Below, in pieces: positions 1 to 7,939 of a stretch of 64,000 nucleotides of DNA. Position 1 is the first letter of the stretch, and each line of letters begins with the position of its first letter. This stretch comes from Paenibacillus sacheonensis (lineage in GTDB: Bacteria > Bacillota > Bacilli > Paenibacillales > Paenibacillaceae). The position numbers and the translations under genes were made by a program. The stretch is taken from positions 496,001 to 560,000 of the forward strand of contig NZ_JAAAMU010000001.1 in NCBI RefSeq assembly GCF_009909195.1. Reading direction: 5' to 3'. Under the pieces are notes generated by a model. It saw only the letters and a program-made list of their open reading frames with translations, was not told the origin of the DNA and ran no database searches.

Positions 1-6
1 AGGTCC

Positions 7-94
7 GGATATGGTTAGTCTCATATGCCCCTATCGAGAACGAAAGGTCGGCATCATGGATATGGTTATCTCCCATCACGGATATGGTTATCTC
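7..94. repeat. Three short direct repeats downstream of the MarR gene
   Basis: GGATATGGTTAGTCTC at 7-22 and GGATATGGTTATCTC at 58-72 and 80-94 form three near-identical direct repeats. The first continues into CATATGCCC, giving a partial dyad ATATG-N8-CATAT. A 16-base piece of it recurs on the other side of the MarR gene (639-654). Such sites could be operators for the neighbouring MarR protein or for a gene left of the window. No function is proven. Confidence 0.5.
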
Positions 95-118
95 GTGCAT
101 GAACGGACCAAACGTTAG

Positions 119-559
119 CTAGCTATCGAACTGAACAAGCACCACGTCGTCCATCATTTTCCGCATGGATTGTGCGTGCTCCGCGCCGAACTTGCTTTCG
201 AATTCGGCCTGAGCCCGTTCCCAGCCGGATCGTCCGCTTAAGAAACGCTCGAGGCCTGTTTCGGTAATGGATACGATTCTGGCACGCCGATCCGTTTCGC
301 TGACCTGTATCCGTACCAGTTCATCGCGCTCCAGCGGCCGCAGATTGTGTCCGATGGTCGCACGATCCATGGCCATAAGCTCGGCGAGCTCGTTCATGGT
401 CTTCGGTCCCTGACGTTTGAGATGGCCGAGAATCGCGTATTGCGTAACCCGTAATCCCGTGCCCGCCAAACAAGCATCGTAGAAACGCGTCAGATGACGT
501 GTCGCGCGCCGCAGCTTCGTGGCGTTGCACAGCGCTGGAATATCAAAATGGTTGCTCAT
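119..559 (-). CDS. MarR family transcriptional regulator
   Basis: This 146-residue protein has the usual MarR length and layout: an N-terminal dimerisation helix, a winged helix-turn-helix from about residue 54 to 100 (MNELAELMAMDRATIGHNL as recognition region), and a basic wing containing TDRRARIVSIT. MarR proteins bind palindromes as dimers and usually repress efflux or stress genes until a small ligand binds. The start is supported by AAGGAGG eight bases upstream. Its target is unknown. Short repeats sharing TTAGTCTCATATGCCC lie on both sides of the gene and are candidate operators. The gene downstream of it lies outside the window. Confidence 0.85.
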   Translation of the reverse strand: MSNHFDIPALCNATKLRRATRHLTRFYDACLAGTGLRVTQYAILGHLKRQGPKTMNELAELMAMDRATIGHNLRPLERDELVRIQVSETDRRARIVSITETGLERFLSGRSGWERAQAEFESKFGAEHAQSMRKMMDDVVLVQFDS

Positions 560-908
560 TCAGTCACGCCTCCTTAAACAATTCCAGGTAAGCCGGATAG
601 GTCCATTCGCCGATTCGGTCGTCGTGCTATATTCGATTTTAGTCTCATATGCCCACAATTGCAAGAGGGGAATAGTTGGTCGAGCTTCTGCCGTGCCGTG
701 ACCATCATGTCCGAAGTTGCGTTTAAGCATCGAATGTTCACAGGACGGGATATCAATCGATACGGATATCATGTCCATAAGTCGAACAATTGATTTGAAC
801 ATTCCGGTTGGACCTTATTGCCATACGTTTCTCCGCCTCCGGACCGATTCCCGCCGCGCCGGAATGGATTAAAATGTAACATAACGAAATCACGGGGGGT
901 GAAACTCA
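560..908. other. Intergenic stretch with no convincing gene
   Basis: Between the MarR start and the leader ORF there is no open frame with a plausible start and composition. It holds the second copy of the 16-base repeat (639-654) and presumably the divergent promoters. A TAAAAT at about 870 could be a -10 for the leader/yidC transcript, but I see no good -35. Confidence 0.5.
639..654. promoter_or_regulatory. Candidate MarR operator half (shared 16-mer)
   Basis: TTAGTCTCATATGCCC is identical to bases 15-30 at the other end of the MarR gene and lies about 80 bases upstream of the MarR start codon. An exact 16-base repeat flanking a MarR gene fits autoregulation, but binding is inferred only from position. 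Confidence 0.35.
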
Positions 909-1268
909 TTGTTCGAGCTGCATGACGTACTGCTGTACGCGATGTCGATCTGCGCGCTTGTTTCCTTGGCTTGCATGTATCTATTATGGAGTCCGGCAGC
1001 GCCGATCCTGAACGGGTCGATGGTCGGAGAAGCGGATTTGCCTGCAGCCAAGCTTGGGCAGCCGTCAGGAACGTTACGTACCGGCAGGCAGCGGCTGACG
1101 TGGCTGACGAAGCGAAAAGAAGCGCCGGACGATGATTCATCCCCGTGCGGGACCCTGTTGAATAGGCACGAACACATTCAACAGGGAGGATTTCAATTAT
1201 TATGTCGACCATGTATGCTCAGATCGGAGTGTTTCATCACTATATCGTCTCGCCATTCTCTTGGCTGA
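909..1268 (+). CDS. Candidate MifM-like arrest peptide upstream of yidC
   Basis: The 119-residue ORF starts at TTG with a strong ribosome binding site (GGGGGGTGA, 894-902) seven bases away. Residues 6-28 form one hydrophobic segment with a short acidic N-terminus, followed by a hydrophilic tail. Residues 60-85 contain R-L-T-W-L-T-K, an A-P, three aspartates (D74-D76) and G-T-L-L. From memory, the arrest region of B. subtilis MifM has the same order: R-TW-I-R-K, SP, DEED, GSLL. The ORF runs through a perfect hairpin that masks the yidC ribosome binding site and overlaps yidC out of frame by 67 bases. By analogy, stalling when insertase capacity is low would open the hairpin and raise YidC synthesis. 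It could instead be a fortuitous ORF, but the start signal, membrane helix and hairpin position argue against that. Confidence 0.6.
   Translation: MFELHDVLLYAMSICALVSLACMYLLWSPAAPILNGSMVGEADLPAAKLGQPSGTLRTGRQRLTWLTKRKEAPDDDSSPCGTLLNRHEHIQQGGFQLLCRPCMLRSECFITISSRHSLG
1153..1189 (+). promoter_or_regulatory. Hairpin sequestering the yidC ribosome binding site
   Basis: CCCTGTTGAAT (1153-1163) and ATTCAACAGGG (1176-1186) pair perfectly over 11 bp around a 12-base loop. The 3' arm contains the GGG of the AGGGAGG ribosome binding site of yidC (1183-1189). No T-run follows, so this is not a terminator. A ribosome paused around codons 76-81 of the leader ORF would have its leading edge at or inside the 5' arm and would free the site. 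Confidence 0.75.
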
Positions 1269-1918
1269 TCGACCATTTCGCAGGCTGGTTCGACGGGAGC
1301 TTCGGGCTCGCGTTGATCGCGATCACGGTGCTGGTTCGGCTGGCGCTCATGCCATTCATGATCAACCAATACAAGAAGCAGCAAACCATGAGGGTTAAAC
1401 TGGCCGCCATGCAGCCCGAGATGGAAGCCATCAAGCTCAAACACGCCGCAAGCAAGGATCCCGACAAGCAGCGCAAGCAAACGGAGGAGACGATGGCGCT
1501 CTACGGCAAGCACGGCTACAATCCGCTCGCTATCGGGTGCCTGCCGATGCTGCTGCAAATTCCGATTTTGTCCGGTCTGTATTACGCGATACGTTCCAAC
1601 CCGGAGATGGCGCATCATACGTTCTTATGGTTTCAGCTCGGGAGCTCGGATCTCGTCATGCCGTTCCTGGCGGCTGCCGTCTATCTGGTACAAGCCATCG
1701 TAGCGCGCTCATCTCAACCTTCGCAGAAGGGAATGGGGTGGATCATCTATTTATCCCCGATCATGATGGGCGCCTTCTCGTTCACGGCGCCCGCCGCGCT
1801 ACCGCTCTACTGGTGCGTCGGCGGCTTGATCATGATCCTTCAGACGCTGATCGCCAAGCGGCTCTATCCGGCACCGGCGGAAGCTGGCGTTGTCACGGTA
1901 TCCGCAGGAACCGCGTAA
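1202..1918 (+). CDS. yidC: YidC/Oxa1/Alb3 family membrane protein insertase
   Basis: This 238-residue polytopic protein carries the YidC core: GLALIAITVLVRLALMPF with the conserved groove arginine (R46), a charged cytoplasmic hairpin (residues 55-100), LPMLLQIPILSGLYYAI, and a last helix SFTAPAALPLYWCVGGLIMI. YidC inserts membrane proteins alone or with SecYEG. Unlike most Bacilli paralogues it has no lipobox-type signal peptide: the protein begins directly at the Y-I-V-S-P-F-S-W segment. It stands apart from rnpA/jag, so it is probably the second, regulated copy (like YqjG/YidC2). Its ribosome binding site is buried in the upstream hairpin, and a terminator closes the unit. Confidence 0.93.
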   Translation: MSTMYAQIGVFHHYIVSPFSWLIDHFAGWFDGSFGLALIAITVLVRLALMPFMINQYKKQQTMRVKLAAMQPEMEAIKLKHAASKDPDKQRKQTEETMALYGKHGYNPLAIGCLPMLLQIPILSGLYYAIRSNPEMAHHTFLWFQLGSSDLVMPFLAAAVYLVQAIVARSSQPSQKGMGWIIYLSPIMMGAFSFTAPAALPLYWCVGGLIMILQTLIAKRLYPAPAEAGVVTVSAGTA

Positions 1919-1984
1919 GCGACGCAGTGTCAGGAGAAATACGGCCCATTCGCATTCGAATCCGGCATGGCCCGTGGAAAAACG

Positions 1985-2026
1985 AAAGTCCCTCTTGTTC
2001 CAGCCGGAACGGGAGGGACTTTTTTT
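1985..2026 (+). terminator. Rho-independent terminator of yidC
   Basis: AAGTCCCTC and GAGGGACTT, extended inward by GTTCC/GGAAC, form a strong stem followed by seven T residues. Confidence 0.9.
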
Positions 2027-2051
2027 GGCCGTTTTACTGATCCTCGCTTAA

Positions 2052-2930
2052 CTAGGAGAGAAGCACTGCGCTTACGTGAGTCAATTTATCGGGATTGCGG
2101 ATGACATAGATGCTGCGAATCGTATCGCCTTCGACATGAAGCAAACCAACCGTATGCACCCCGTAACGCGAACGAAGGATGAAAGCGGTTTGACCGTTAA
2201 TGCTAGCCAGCTCGAAGGTCGGTTCTCCATTCACCATGGAAGCCTGACGAATCGGCCCAAGCAGGAATTGCGCCACGAGATCCCGCGATTCGATGGGGGC
2301 GCCCGCTGCCGTTACCTTGCCTCCGCCGTCGGAGACCAGCAGCGCGTCTTGGTCGAGCATGGACAGAATTTGATTCAGGTTGCCTTGCTTGAGCGCGCCA
2401 AGGAAGCCCTCGACCCATTCCGAGTTTGCGGGTTCGGCATGATCGAGTTCTTCGGAGGTTACGCCCATCTTGGCGCTGGCACGGCTGAACAGCTTGCGGC
2501 AATTCGCTTCGCTCTTCTCGGTCAGCTCCGCAATCTCGCGATAATCGAAGCCGAGCGCCTCGCGCAGGACGAAGATAATCCGCTCGGTAACGGAAAGCCG
2601 CTCAAGCAGCACCAGCATCGCGTAGGACAAAAGATCGTCGCGTACTACCGAATCCATCGTATTGTCGTCATACGGACTGACGAAAGGCTCCGGGAGCCAC
2701 TCGCCATAATATTGTTCGCGCTTGTTGCGCGCCGATTTGTGCATGTCCCTGCAGCGGTTCGTGACCATTTTGCATAGATACGCTTTGGGCTCGGTCAGTT
2801 TCTCCGGCGGAACGTCGTAGATCTTCAGAAAGACGTCTTGAACGACATCCTCCGCGTCGGATACGGATCCGGTCAGCTGGTAGGCAAGCGTAAACAGCAG
2901 CGCTTTGTATTGCTTGTACAATTCCTGCAT
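2052..2930 (-). CDS. ECF41-type RNA polymerase sigma factor with SnoaL-like tail
   Basis: The 292-residue protein has sigma region 2 (residues 1-70, with DAEDVVQDVFLKIYD), region 4 (about 110-165, with ALGFDYREIAELTEKSEANCR) and a C-terminal NTF2/SnoaL-like domain of about 110 residues with DGGGK. That fusion is the hallmark of ECF41/SigJ sigma factors, whose tail acts as a built-in anti-sigma element. I chose the ATG giving MQELYKQYK because it matches family N-termini and has GGAAGTGG just upstream; a longer frame exists. The upstream region carries TGTCACA-N16-CGTT, close to the published ECF41 promoter. The usual partner oxidoreductase or carboxymuconolactone decarboxylase gene is not adjacent. 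Confidence 0.88.
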   Translation of the reverse strand: MQELYKQYKALLFTLAYQLTGSVSDAEDVVQDVFLKIYDVPPEKLTEPKAYLCKMVTNRCRDMHKSARNKREQYYGEWLPEPFVSPYDDNTMDSVVRDDLLSYAMLVLLERLSVTERIIFVLREALGFDYREIAELTEKSEANCRKLFSRASAKMGVTSEELDHAEPANSEWVEGFLGALKQGNLNQILSMLDQDALLVSDGGGKVTAAGAPIESRDLVAQFLLGPIRQASMVNGEPTFELASINGQTAFILRSRYGVHTVGLLHVEGDTIRSIYVIRNPDKLTHVSAVLLS

Positions 2931-2980
2931 GGTTCCACTTCCATCCCTTTCTCGATTGCTTAAAGTTCGGCTCCTAATAT

Positions 2981-3007
2981 AACGAGTTTGGATGCTGTTT
3001 TGTGACA
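2981..3007 (-). promoter_or_regulatory. Candidate ECF41 autoregulatory promoter
   Basis: On the minus strand TGTCACA (3007-3001) and CGTT (2984-2981) are separated by 16 bases. From memory, ECF41 sigma factors recognise TGTCACA-N16-CGTC, so only the last base differs. It lies 50-77 bases before the sigma start codon and abuts the stop codon of the upstream germination gene. Confidence 0.6.
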
Positions 3008-4111
3008 TCAGGACGGGCTGCCCGACGATTTTCGGTGTTGCCGGATGCTGCCGATCAGCCAAAACAGCAGCGGAAGGACGATATACGCGAAGGGGTATAA
3101 GCCCCCGACGAGAAACAGGCTGCGAAGCGTGTTGGTTAGGCGAATCTCATGCCCGCTGTAGAGCAGGTATGCCAGCCAGACCACCGTCGTCAGGCAAGCA
3201 ATGAGCTTCCAATTCTTGATTCCGGTCCACTGGGATAACCCGTAGCTCAGAATGAACAGCCCCACGCCTAATTTGATAAACGCGCCAAGCAGCCACAGCG
3301 GGATAAAGAACGCATCGATGTTTTGGATGAAATTGAGGATGGACACGAATTTGGTCAGCGAGTAGACGGGAACGATCATCTCGGCGGCCATGCGCGGTCC
3401 GGTCACGAAGAGAAGCACGAGCGTCGTAATGACTCCCCATGCCATGGCGACAGCCGTCCCCCACATAATCCCCCGCGCTGCGGTTCGCTTGTTCTCGGCG
3501 AAGAAGAACAGCATGAGAATAATCGAAGGATCCACCAAATAGTTCATGGAATAAAAAGTGCCCTTCAGGATGAGATACCACCCGGAATCATAATAAACGG
3601 GCAGCACCCGCTTCATATCCATTCCTTGGGGGTTCAGAAACAGCTGCGCGAACAACACGCTTACAAAGAAAGGACCGATGACCTCCGCGCAGCGGCTGAC
3701 CGCCGTGATTCCCCCGCGATACACGGCATAAGCAACGAGGAATAGCATGCATACCAGGACGAATAGCATTGGCGTATTATGCAGCATGACGAGACTTTGG
3801 AATTCCGCCATGCCTTTGGCGATCATGGCCATTTGCATGAACCAAAGCAAGAAATACACGAAGACGACCAGTTTGCCGAGCACGGTGCCCAGCAGGTCCT
3901 TGATGAAGACGACCAGCGTTTTGTCCTTGTGCTGCATGCAGATCCGAAGCATGATCCAGGTGACGGCCAGCATGACCAGGCTTCCGAGCAGCATGGAGAT
4001 CCAACAGTCCTGGCGTGCTTCCCTTGCAGCCAGCTGGATGGGCAGATAAGAGACCATGATCATGGAGGAGATATTGATCAGCCAAAACATCTGGTATCCG
4101 CTTACTTTCAT
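3008..4111 (-). CDS. Spore germination protein GerAB/GerKB family (transporter-like subunit)
   Basis: The 367-residue protein has about ten membrane segments and the GerAB look of the APC-type amino acid transporter fold, beginning MKVSGYQMFWLINISSMIM. GerAB subunits bind the germinant amino acid or sugar in the inner membrane of the spore. It is the last gene of an A-C-B operon, 25 bases after the GerAC gene, with AAGGAGCG before the start. Confidence 0.92.
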   Translation of the reverse strand: MKVSGYQMFWLINISSMIMVSYLPIQLAAREARQDCWISMLLGSLVMLAVTWIMLRICMQHKDKTLVVFIKDLLGTVLGKLVVFVYFLLWFMQMAMIAKGMAEFQSLVMLHNTPMLFVLVCMLFLVAYAVYRGGITAVSRCAEVIGPFFVSVLFAQLFLNPQGMDMKRVLPVYYDSGWYLILKGTFYSMNYLVDPSIILMLFFFAENKRTAARGIMWGTAVAMAWGVITTLVLLFVTGPRMAAEMIVPVYSLTKFVSILNFIQNIDAFFIPLWLLGAFIKLGVGLFILSYGLSQWTGIKNWKLIACLTTVVWLAYLLYSGHEIRLTNTLRSLFLVGGLYPFAYIVLPLLFWLIGSIRQHRKSSGSPS

Positions 4112-4136
4112 GGCGAAGCGACGCTCCTTGCCGTGA

Positions 4137-5291
4137 TTATTTGAGTTCCCCGCCGATCACGCCGACCGAACGGAGTTGAATATCCGACTTGACGGTAACC
4201 TGGACCGTTTTGAAATTCGCGTCCCATTCGTCCCTTTGCCTCTTCCACCAGATCGGGTGCTTGCGATGCAAGTACTCGCCGATGCCGAATACGTCGGAGC
4301 CCGACTTCTGGACTTTGTTTACCGTAGCCTGCAGGTCCTTCCGAATATACGCATTCATGTATTTCTGGACGTCTATGACCGTATTCATATCGGTCATGTC
4401 GAGCGAGGCCGTGTTTTCCAGCAGGTAGGCCTGAGCCTTGATGGCAAGAACGACCTGTTTGGGATCTTGACCGCGGACGGAACGAATGCTGCGATCCAGA
4501 CGGGAAAGTCGAAACGACAGCATGCCTTTTCCGTTCTTCCACGGCATCGTGATGCCTTGGAACATGCCTTTTCCCGCCAGCCAGCTCGCGCCGGCGCATT
4601 CGGTGTCGTTTAGGAATCCCACCGGTTTAAGCTTCTTGTTGAGCACGGCGAAGCCGGCGAACACCGGGATTCCCTCCGACTTTTTCTGGCTGCTAACCGT
4701 CTTATGCTCGACTTTGAATACCGGCACCAATGGCCGGGTTCCCTGCGAGAGACTGTCGATGACGAGCTGACGCGACGTGAAGTCTTGGAGTCCGTTAATG
4801 TTCATTTCCTTGCTCGCCGCGAGGCTGGTCACGTATTCCATGGGATGCTTGAGCCTCAGGAAATCCTTCGCGCGCCCGCCTTTGATCAAGATGACGACAT
4901 CTCTCAACGTGTTCGAGGGGTCTCTTGCGAGTTTATCGAACAGCAGGTTTAATTCGTTCTTTTGAAAGTACGATTCTCCGATCGCAATCAGGATGCGATG
5001 GCTCGTCATCAATCTCCGCGGAATTTTGCGCTGGATGTTCTGACTGGCTTCGAACACGTCCCTGCCTTTGGCGGATATGACGATAAAGCTTTCCGAATTG
5101 GTGGAATTTCCCTTTTGAAGTTGGGATGGAATCACGACCTGGAGGCTCACTTCGATCGAACCGTCCTGAACTTGATCGACTGCCGTCCCGATGACGAAGG
5201 CCAGCTGATTCGGTTCAACGAAATCCGAGCAGCCGGAGACGCACGGCGTAACCATGAGCAGAACGCATAACAGCATGAAGAACCGCTTCAT
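4137..5291 (-). CDS. Ger(x)C family spore germination lipoprotein
   Basis: The 384-residue protein begins with a lipoprotein signal ending V-S-G-C (Cys21), followed by the GerAC fold: the N-terminal FVEPNQLAFVIGTAVDQ segment, a central region, and a C-terminal part with KYMNAYIRKDLQATVNKVQ typical of the third GerAC domain. It is anchored on the outer face of the inner spore membrane and needed for receptor assembly. Its ATG overlaps the stop of the GerAA gene by four bases, indicating translational coupling. Confidence 0.93.
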   Translation of the reverse strand: MKRFFMLLCVLLMVTPCVSGCSDFVEPNQLAFVIGTAVDQVQDGSIEVSLQVVIPSQLQKGNSTNSESFIVISAKGRDVFEASQNIQRKIPRRLMTSHRILIAIGESYFQKNELNLLFDKLARDPSNTLRDVVILIKGGRAKDFLRLKHPMEYVTSLAASKEMNINGLQDFTSRQLVIDSLSQGTRPLVPVFKVEHKTVSSQKKSEGIPVFAGFAVLNKKLKPVGFLNDTECAGASWLAGKGMFQGITMPWKNGKGMLSFRLSRLDRSIRSVRGQDPKQVVLAIKAQAYLLENTASLDMTDMNTVIDVQKYMNAYIRKDLQATVNKVQKSGSDVFGIGEYLHRKHPIWWKRQRDEWDANFKTVQVTVKSDIQLRSVGVIGGELK

Positions 5292-6736
5292 TGCTGCCCG
5301 CCTTTCTTATTCCGGCCGTTCTTGATCCAGAAGGGATAGCGGATGAAGATATCCTTGATTCGCCTGCCGTCGAACGGGGCAACGGGGCGGAAGAAAGGCG
5401 TTCCGAACGATTCGAGCATAACCAGATGGATCAGCAGGAAGATGATGCCGTATGCAAACCCGACGAAACCGAGAAATCCGGTTATGAAGAGTATCATATA
5501 CCGGGTCAAGCGAAAGGGCATGGTGGCGCTGTATCTCGGGATCGTAAAAGCGGCGATGCCCGTCAGGGAGATCACGATGATGATCGGCGTGGAGATAATG
5601 CCGGCTTCGACGGCGGCTTGTCCGATGACCAGCGCGCCGATGATGCTGCCGACCGGACCGAGCTGATTGGGGAGATGAACGCCGGCCTCTTGCAAGGCGT
5701 CGAAGATGAACATCATGATGAAGACTTCGATAACGGTCGGAAAAGGCGAATTCTCCCTGGCTGTCGCAATGCTGATCATGAGATTCGCGGGGACCATCTC
5801 CGGATGAAACGTCGACAGCGCGACATAGATGGCGGGAAGGGCGAACGAAATGAACGTCATGGCGTACCGGACGGCCCTTGTCAGGATGACGAAGACGAAA
5901 CGCTCGAAATAGTCGTCCGCGGACTGCAGTCCCGACCAGAAGGTTATGGGAAGAATAAGCGCGAAGGGGCTTCCGTTCGCGATGAGCGTGACCTTGCCTT
6001 CCAATAAACTCGCGGCTACGATATCCGGCCGTTCGGTATTCTGAATCTGCGAAAAGATGGAGTAGGAGCTGCCCTCCAGCCACTCCTCGAGATAGGCGGA
6101 ATCGATGATGCCTTTCATATCGATTTGGCCGAGTTTCTTCCGCACTTCGGAGAGGACGTTCTCGTCCGCAAGGCCTTTCACGTAAGCAAGGACGACTTCG
6201 GTTTGGGTATAGCTGCCGATCGTGAACGATTCCATCTTCAGATCCTCGTGAATGATTCTGCGTCTCAGCAGCGACGTATTCGTACGGAGATTCTCGACGA
6301 AGCCTTCTTTGGAGCCGCGGAGGGTCGCTTCTTTCTTCGGCTCTTGAATGCTTCGTTCTTCGAAGCCCGGAATCTGTGCGATGAGCGCGGCAGCTTCGCC
6401 GTTCACCAACAGTCCTAGGCTGCCCCTCAAGATATGCTGCACGAGCGCGTCCGAGGAGTCCACCGTCTGGACGTTCGCGAGCGGCAGCCACTCGCGCTTC
6501 ATTCTCTCGGCGAGCGAAGGCACGGGCTTTTCGCCTTGCGGCAGCCCGTTGAATAGAAGGGGCCGAAGAATGTTATCCTCCACGCTTTGAACATGGGTCA
6601 AGCCGTCCAAATAGACGAGCAGCAGCATCGCGCCATCCGAAAGCTTGAAGGATCGAAACACGATATCCGAGCAGTCTTCGAATTGTTGCCTGAGATGAGC
6701 CTCATTCACTTCGATGTCTATGCTTAGGGCATTCAT
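5288..6736 (-). CDS. Spore germination protein GerAA family
   Basis: The 482-residue protein has a soluble N-terminal half with the family motif NTSLLRRRI and LKMESFTIGSYTQTEV, followed by a membrane half containing PAIYVALSTFHPEMVP, ENSPFPTVIEVFIMM, FDALQEAGVHLPNQLG and GQAAVEAGIIS, all GerA hallmarks. GerAA proteins oligomerise to form the germinant-gated channel. It heads an operon with GerAC and GerAB genes and lies behind a sigma-G-type promoter, so expression in the forespore is expected. Confidence 0.95.
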   Translation of the reverse strand: MNALSIDIEVNEAHLRQQFEDCSDIVFRSFKLSDGAMLLLVYLDGLTHVQSVEDNILRPLLFNGLPQGEKPVPSLAERMKREWLPLANVQTVDSSDALVQHILRGSLGLLVNGEAAALIAQIPGFEERSIQEPKKEATLRGSKEGFVENLRTNTSLLRRRIIHEDLKMESFTIGSYTQTEVVLAYVKGLADENVLSEVRKKLGQIDMKGIIDSAYLEEWLEGSSYSIFSQIQNTERPDIVAASLLEGKVTLIANGSPFALILPITFWSGLQSADDYFERFVFVILTRAVRYAMTFISFALPAIYVALSTFHPEMVPANLMISIATARENSPFPTVIEVFIMMFIFDALQEAGVHLPNQLGPVGSIIGALVIGQAAVEAGIISTPIIIVISLTGIAAFTIPRYSATMPFRLTRYMILFITGFLGFVGFAYGIIFLLIHLVMLESFGTPFFRPVAPFDGRRIKDIFIRYPFWIKNGRNKKGGQQ

Positions 6737-6775
6737 GTTCTGATCACCTCGGTACGATTAAACTTGCATCCTGGA

Positions 6776-6805
6776 TATTATGAGCAACTCAGGCAGCGCC
6801 TATGC
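6776..6805 (-). promoter_or_regulatory. Sigma-G promoter for the gerA-C-B operon
   Basis: On the minus strand GCATA (6805-6801) and CATAATA (6782-6776) are 18 bases apart, a full match to the B. subtilis sigma-G consensus GHATR-N18-CATNHTA. It ends about 40 bases before the GerAA start codon. Forespore expression is what germinant receptor operons require. Confidence 0.75.
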
Positions 6806-6850
6806 GAATCTGGATCGTTATTACAATGGCCATGCCTGACGGACAATCGG

Positions 6851-6879
6851 TTTACATAAATTTACTTTTACAGTATGGT
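6851..6879 (+). promoter_or_regulatory. Possible sigma-A promoter
   Basis: TTTACA and TATGGT with a 17-base spacer lie about 150 bases before the methyltransferase start, in an AT-rich patch. Confidence 0.35.
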
Positions 6880-7030
6880 AGAAATATCCCAAACCGAAAG
6901 CGAGCGTGTGGAAATGAATAAAAGAAATCAGGTTGTCGTCTTCAATCTCGAGGAGCGGAAGGGATAAGCACGGCGATAAGCAGACCCTTCCATAAGGTTG
7001 GCATTTTATATGATGGAGGGTATGCCACGT

Positions 7031-7786
7031 ATGGCTTTTAATCAGGGAACCTATCAAGGAATCGTTGCCAGCACGTACGACATTTGGTTCTCGGGAGACC
7101 GTTTCGACGATACGGATTTCTACAAGAAATTCATGGACGAGGTTCCGGGAGCTGCTTTGGAAATCGGATGTGGAACGGGCAGGCTGCTACTGCCTTATTT
7201 GACGGAGGGTTACGATGTCGAAGGGGTGGATTGCTCAGCGGAAATGCTCGAACTCTGCACGCTTAAAGCCTCTGCCAGAGGAGTATCCCCAGTTCTGCAT
7301 AACCAACTTATACAAGAGTTACGACTGCCAAAGACATATAAAACGATCTACATTCCAATGGCATCCTTGATGTGCGTGTCAGAACGAGACGAGGCTATTC
7401 GTGCTTTAGCAGGCATATTCAATCATCTAGATTACGGCGGTCAGGTCCTCATTCCATTGTTTATTCCCCGGAACGTGAACACGGACGAGTGGAAGGTTAG
7501 CCGAAGCGGCATTCGGAGCGACGGAGCAGAAGTGATTCTAAGCTCCATTTCCAGCGTGATTTTCCATGATCAAGTGCAAACAAATCAGGATAAGTACGAA
7601 GTCTTGAAGGACGGAGAACTTCTCGATACCGTATTCACGACATCCAAATTAAGATGGTACGGTAAGTACGAATTTATCATGATGCTCGAGAAGATCGGCT
7701 TTCAAGCGATAGTGGTTTACGGTGGTTATAACTTACAACCCCTGAACGACGATCAGAATTTCATGATTTTCAGGGCTAGAAAGTAA
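7031..7786 (+). CDS. Class I SAM-dependent methyltransferase
   Basis: The 251-residue protein has motif I ALEIGCGTGRLLL at about residues 41-53 and a motif II acid in GYDVEGVDCSAEML, so it should bind S-adenosylmethionine. The C-terminal half is beta-rich (a calycin-like insertion common in this subgroup). I chose the ATG giving MAFNQGTYQ because GGAGGG lies ten bases upstream, whereas the earlier ATG is almost on top of that site. The substrate is unknown. It converges on the DUF2975 gene. Confidence 0.85.
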   Translation: MAFNQGTYQGIVASTYDIWFSGDRFDDTDFYKKFMDEVPGAALEIGCGTGRLLLPYLTEGYDVEGVDCSAEMLELCTLKASARGVSPVLHNQLIQELRLPKTYKTIYIPMASLMCVSERDEAIRALAGIFNHLDYGGQVLIPLFIPRNVNTDEWKVSRSGIRSDGAEVILSSISSVIFHDQVQTNQDKYEVLKDGELLDTVFTTSKLRWYGKYEFIMMLEKIGFQAIVVYGGYNLQPLNDDQNFMIFRARK

Positions 7787-7809
7787 CGCGTTCGTCATGG
7801 TCAGGAAGA

Positions 7810-7850
7810 GAAAGAGGAACCGCTGCAGCAAGGCGAGTCCTCTTTTCTTT
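7810..7850 (+). terminator. Terminator after the methyltransferase
   Basis: AAAGAGGA (7811-7818) pairs with TCCTCTTT (7838-7845), followed by TCTTT. The loop is long, so strength is moderate. Confidence 0.5.
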
Positions 7851-7890
7851 CCACGATAATCCATGGTCGTGATGATAACTGCCCACCAAA

Positions 7891-7915
7891 CAGCCGCCCT
7901 TTAAACAGGCGGCTG
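7891..7915 (-). terminator. Hairpin after the DUF2975 gene
   Basis: CAGCCGCC/GGCGGCTG form an 8 bp GC-rich stem. Read leftward it is followed by only TTT, so it is a weak or bidirectional terminator between convergent genes. Confidence 0.4.
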
Positions 7916-7939
7916 CTTCAGGGGCGTTTCCCGCCTGCT

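Noticed and set aside
1153-1189. Hairpin before yidC as a terminator or attenuator
   Set aside because: No T-run follows the stem, and the 3' arm is the ribosome binding site itself, so translational control is the better reading.
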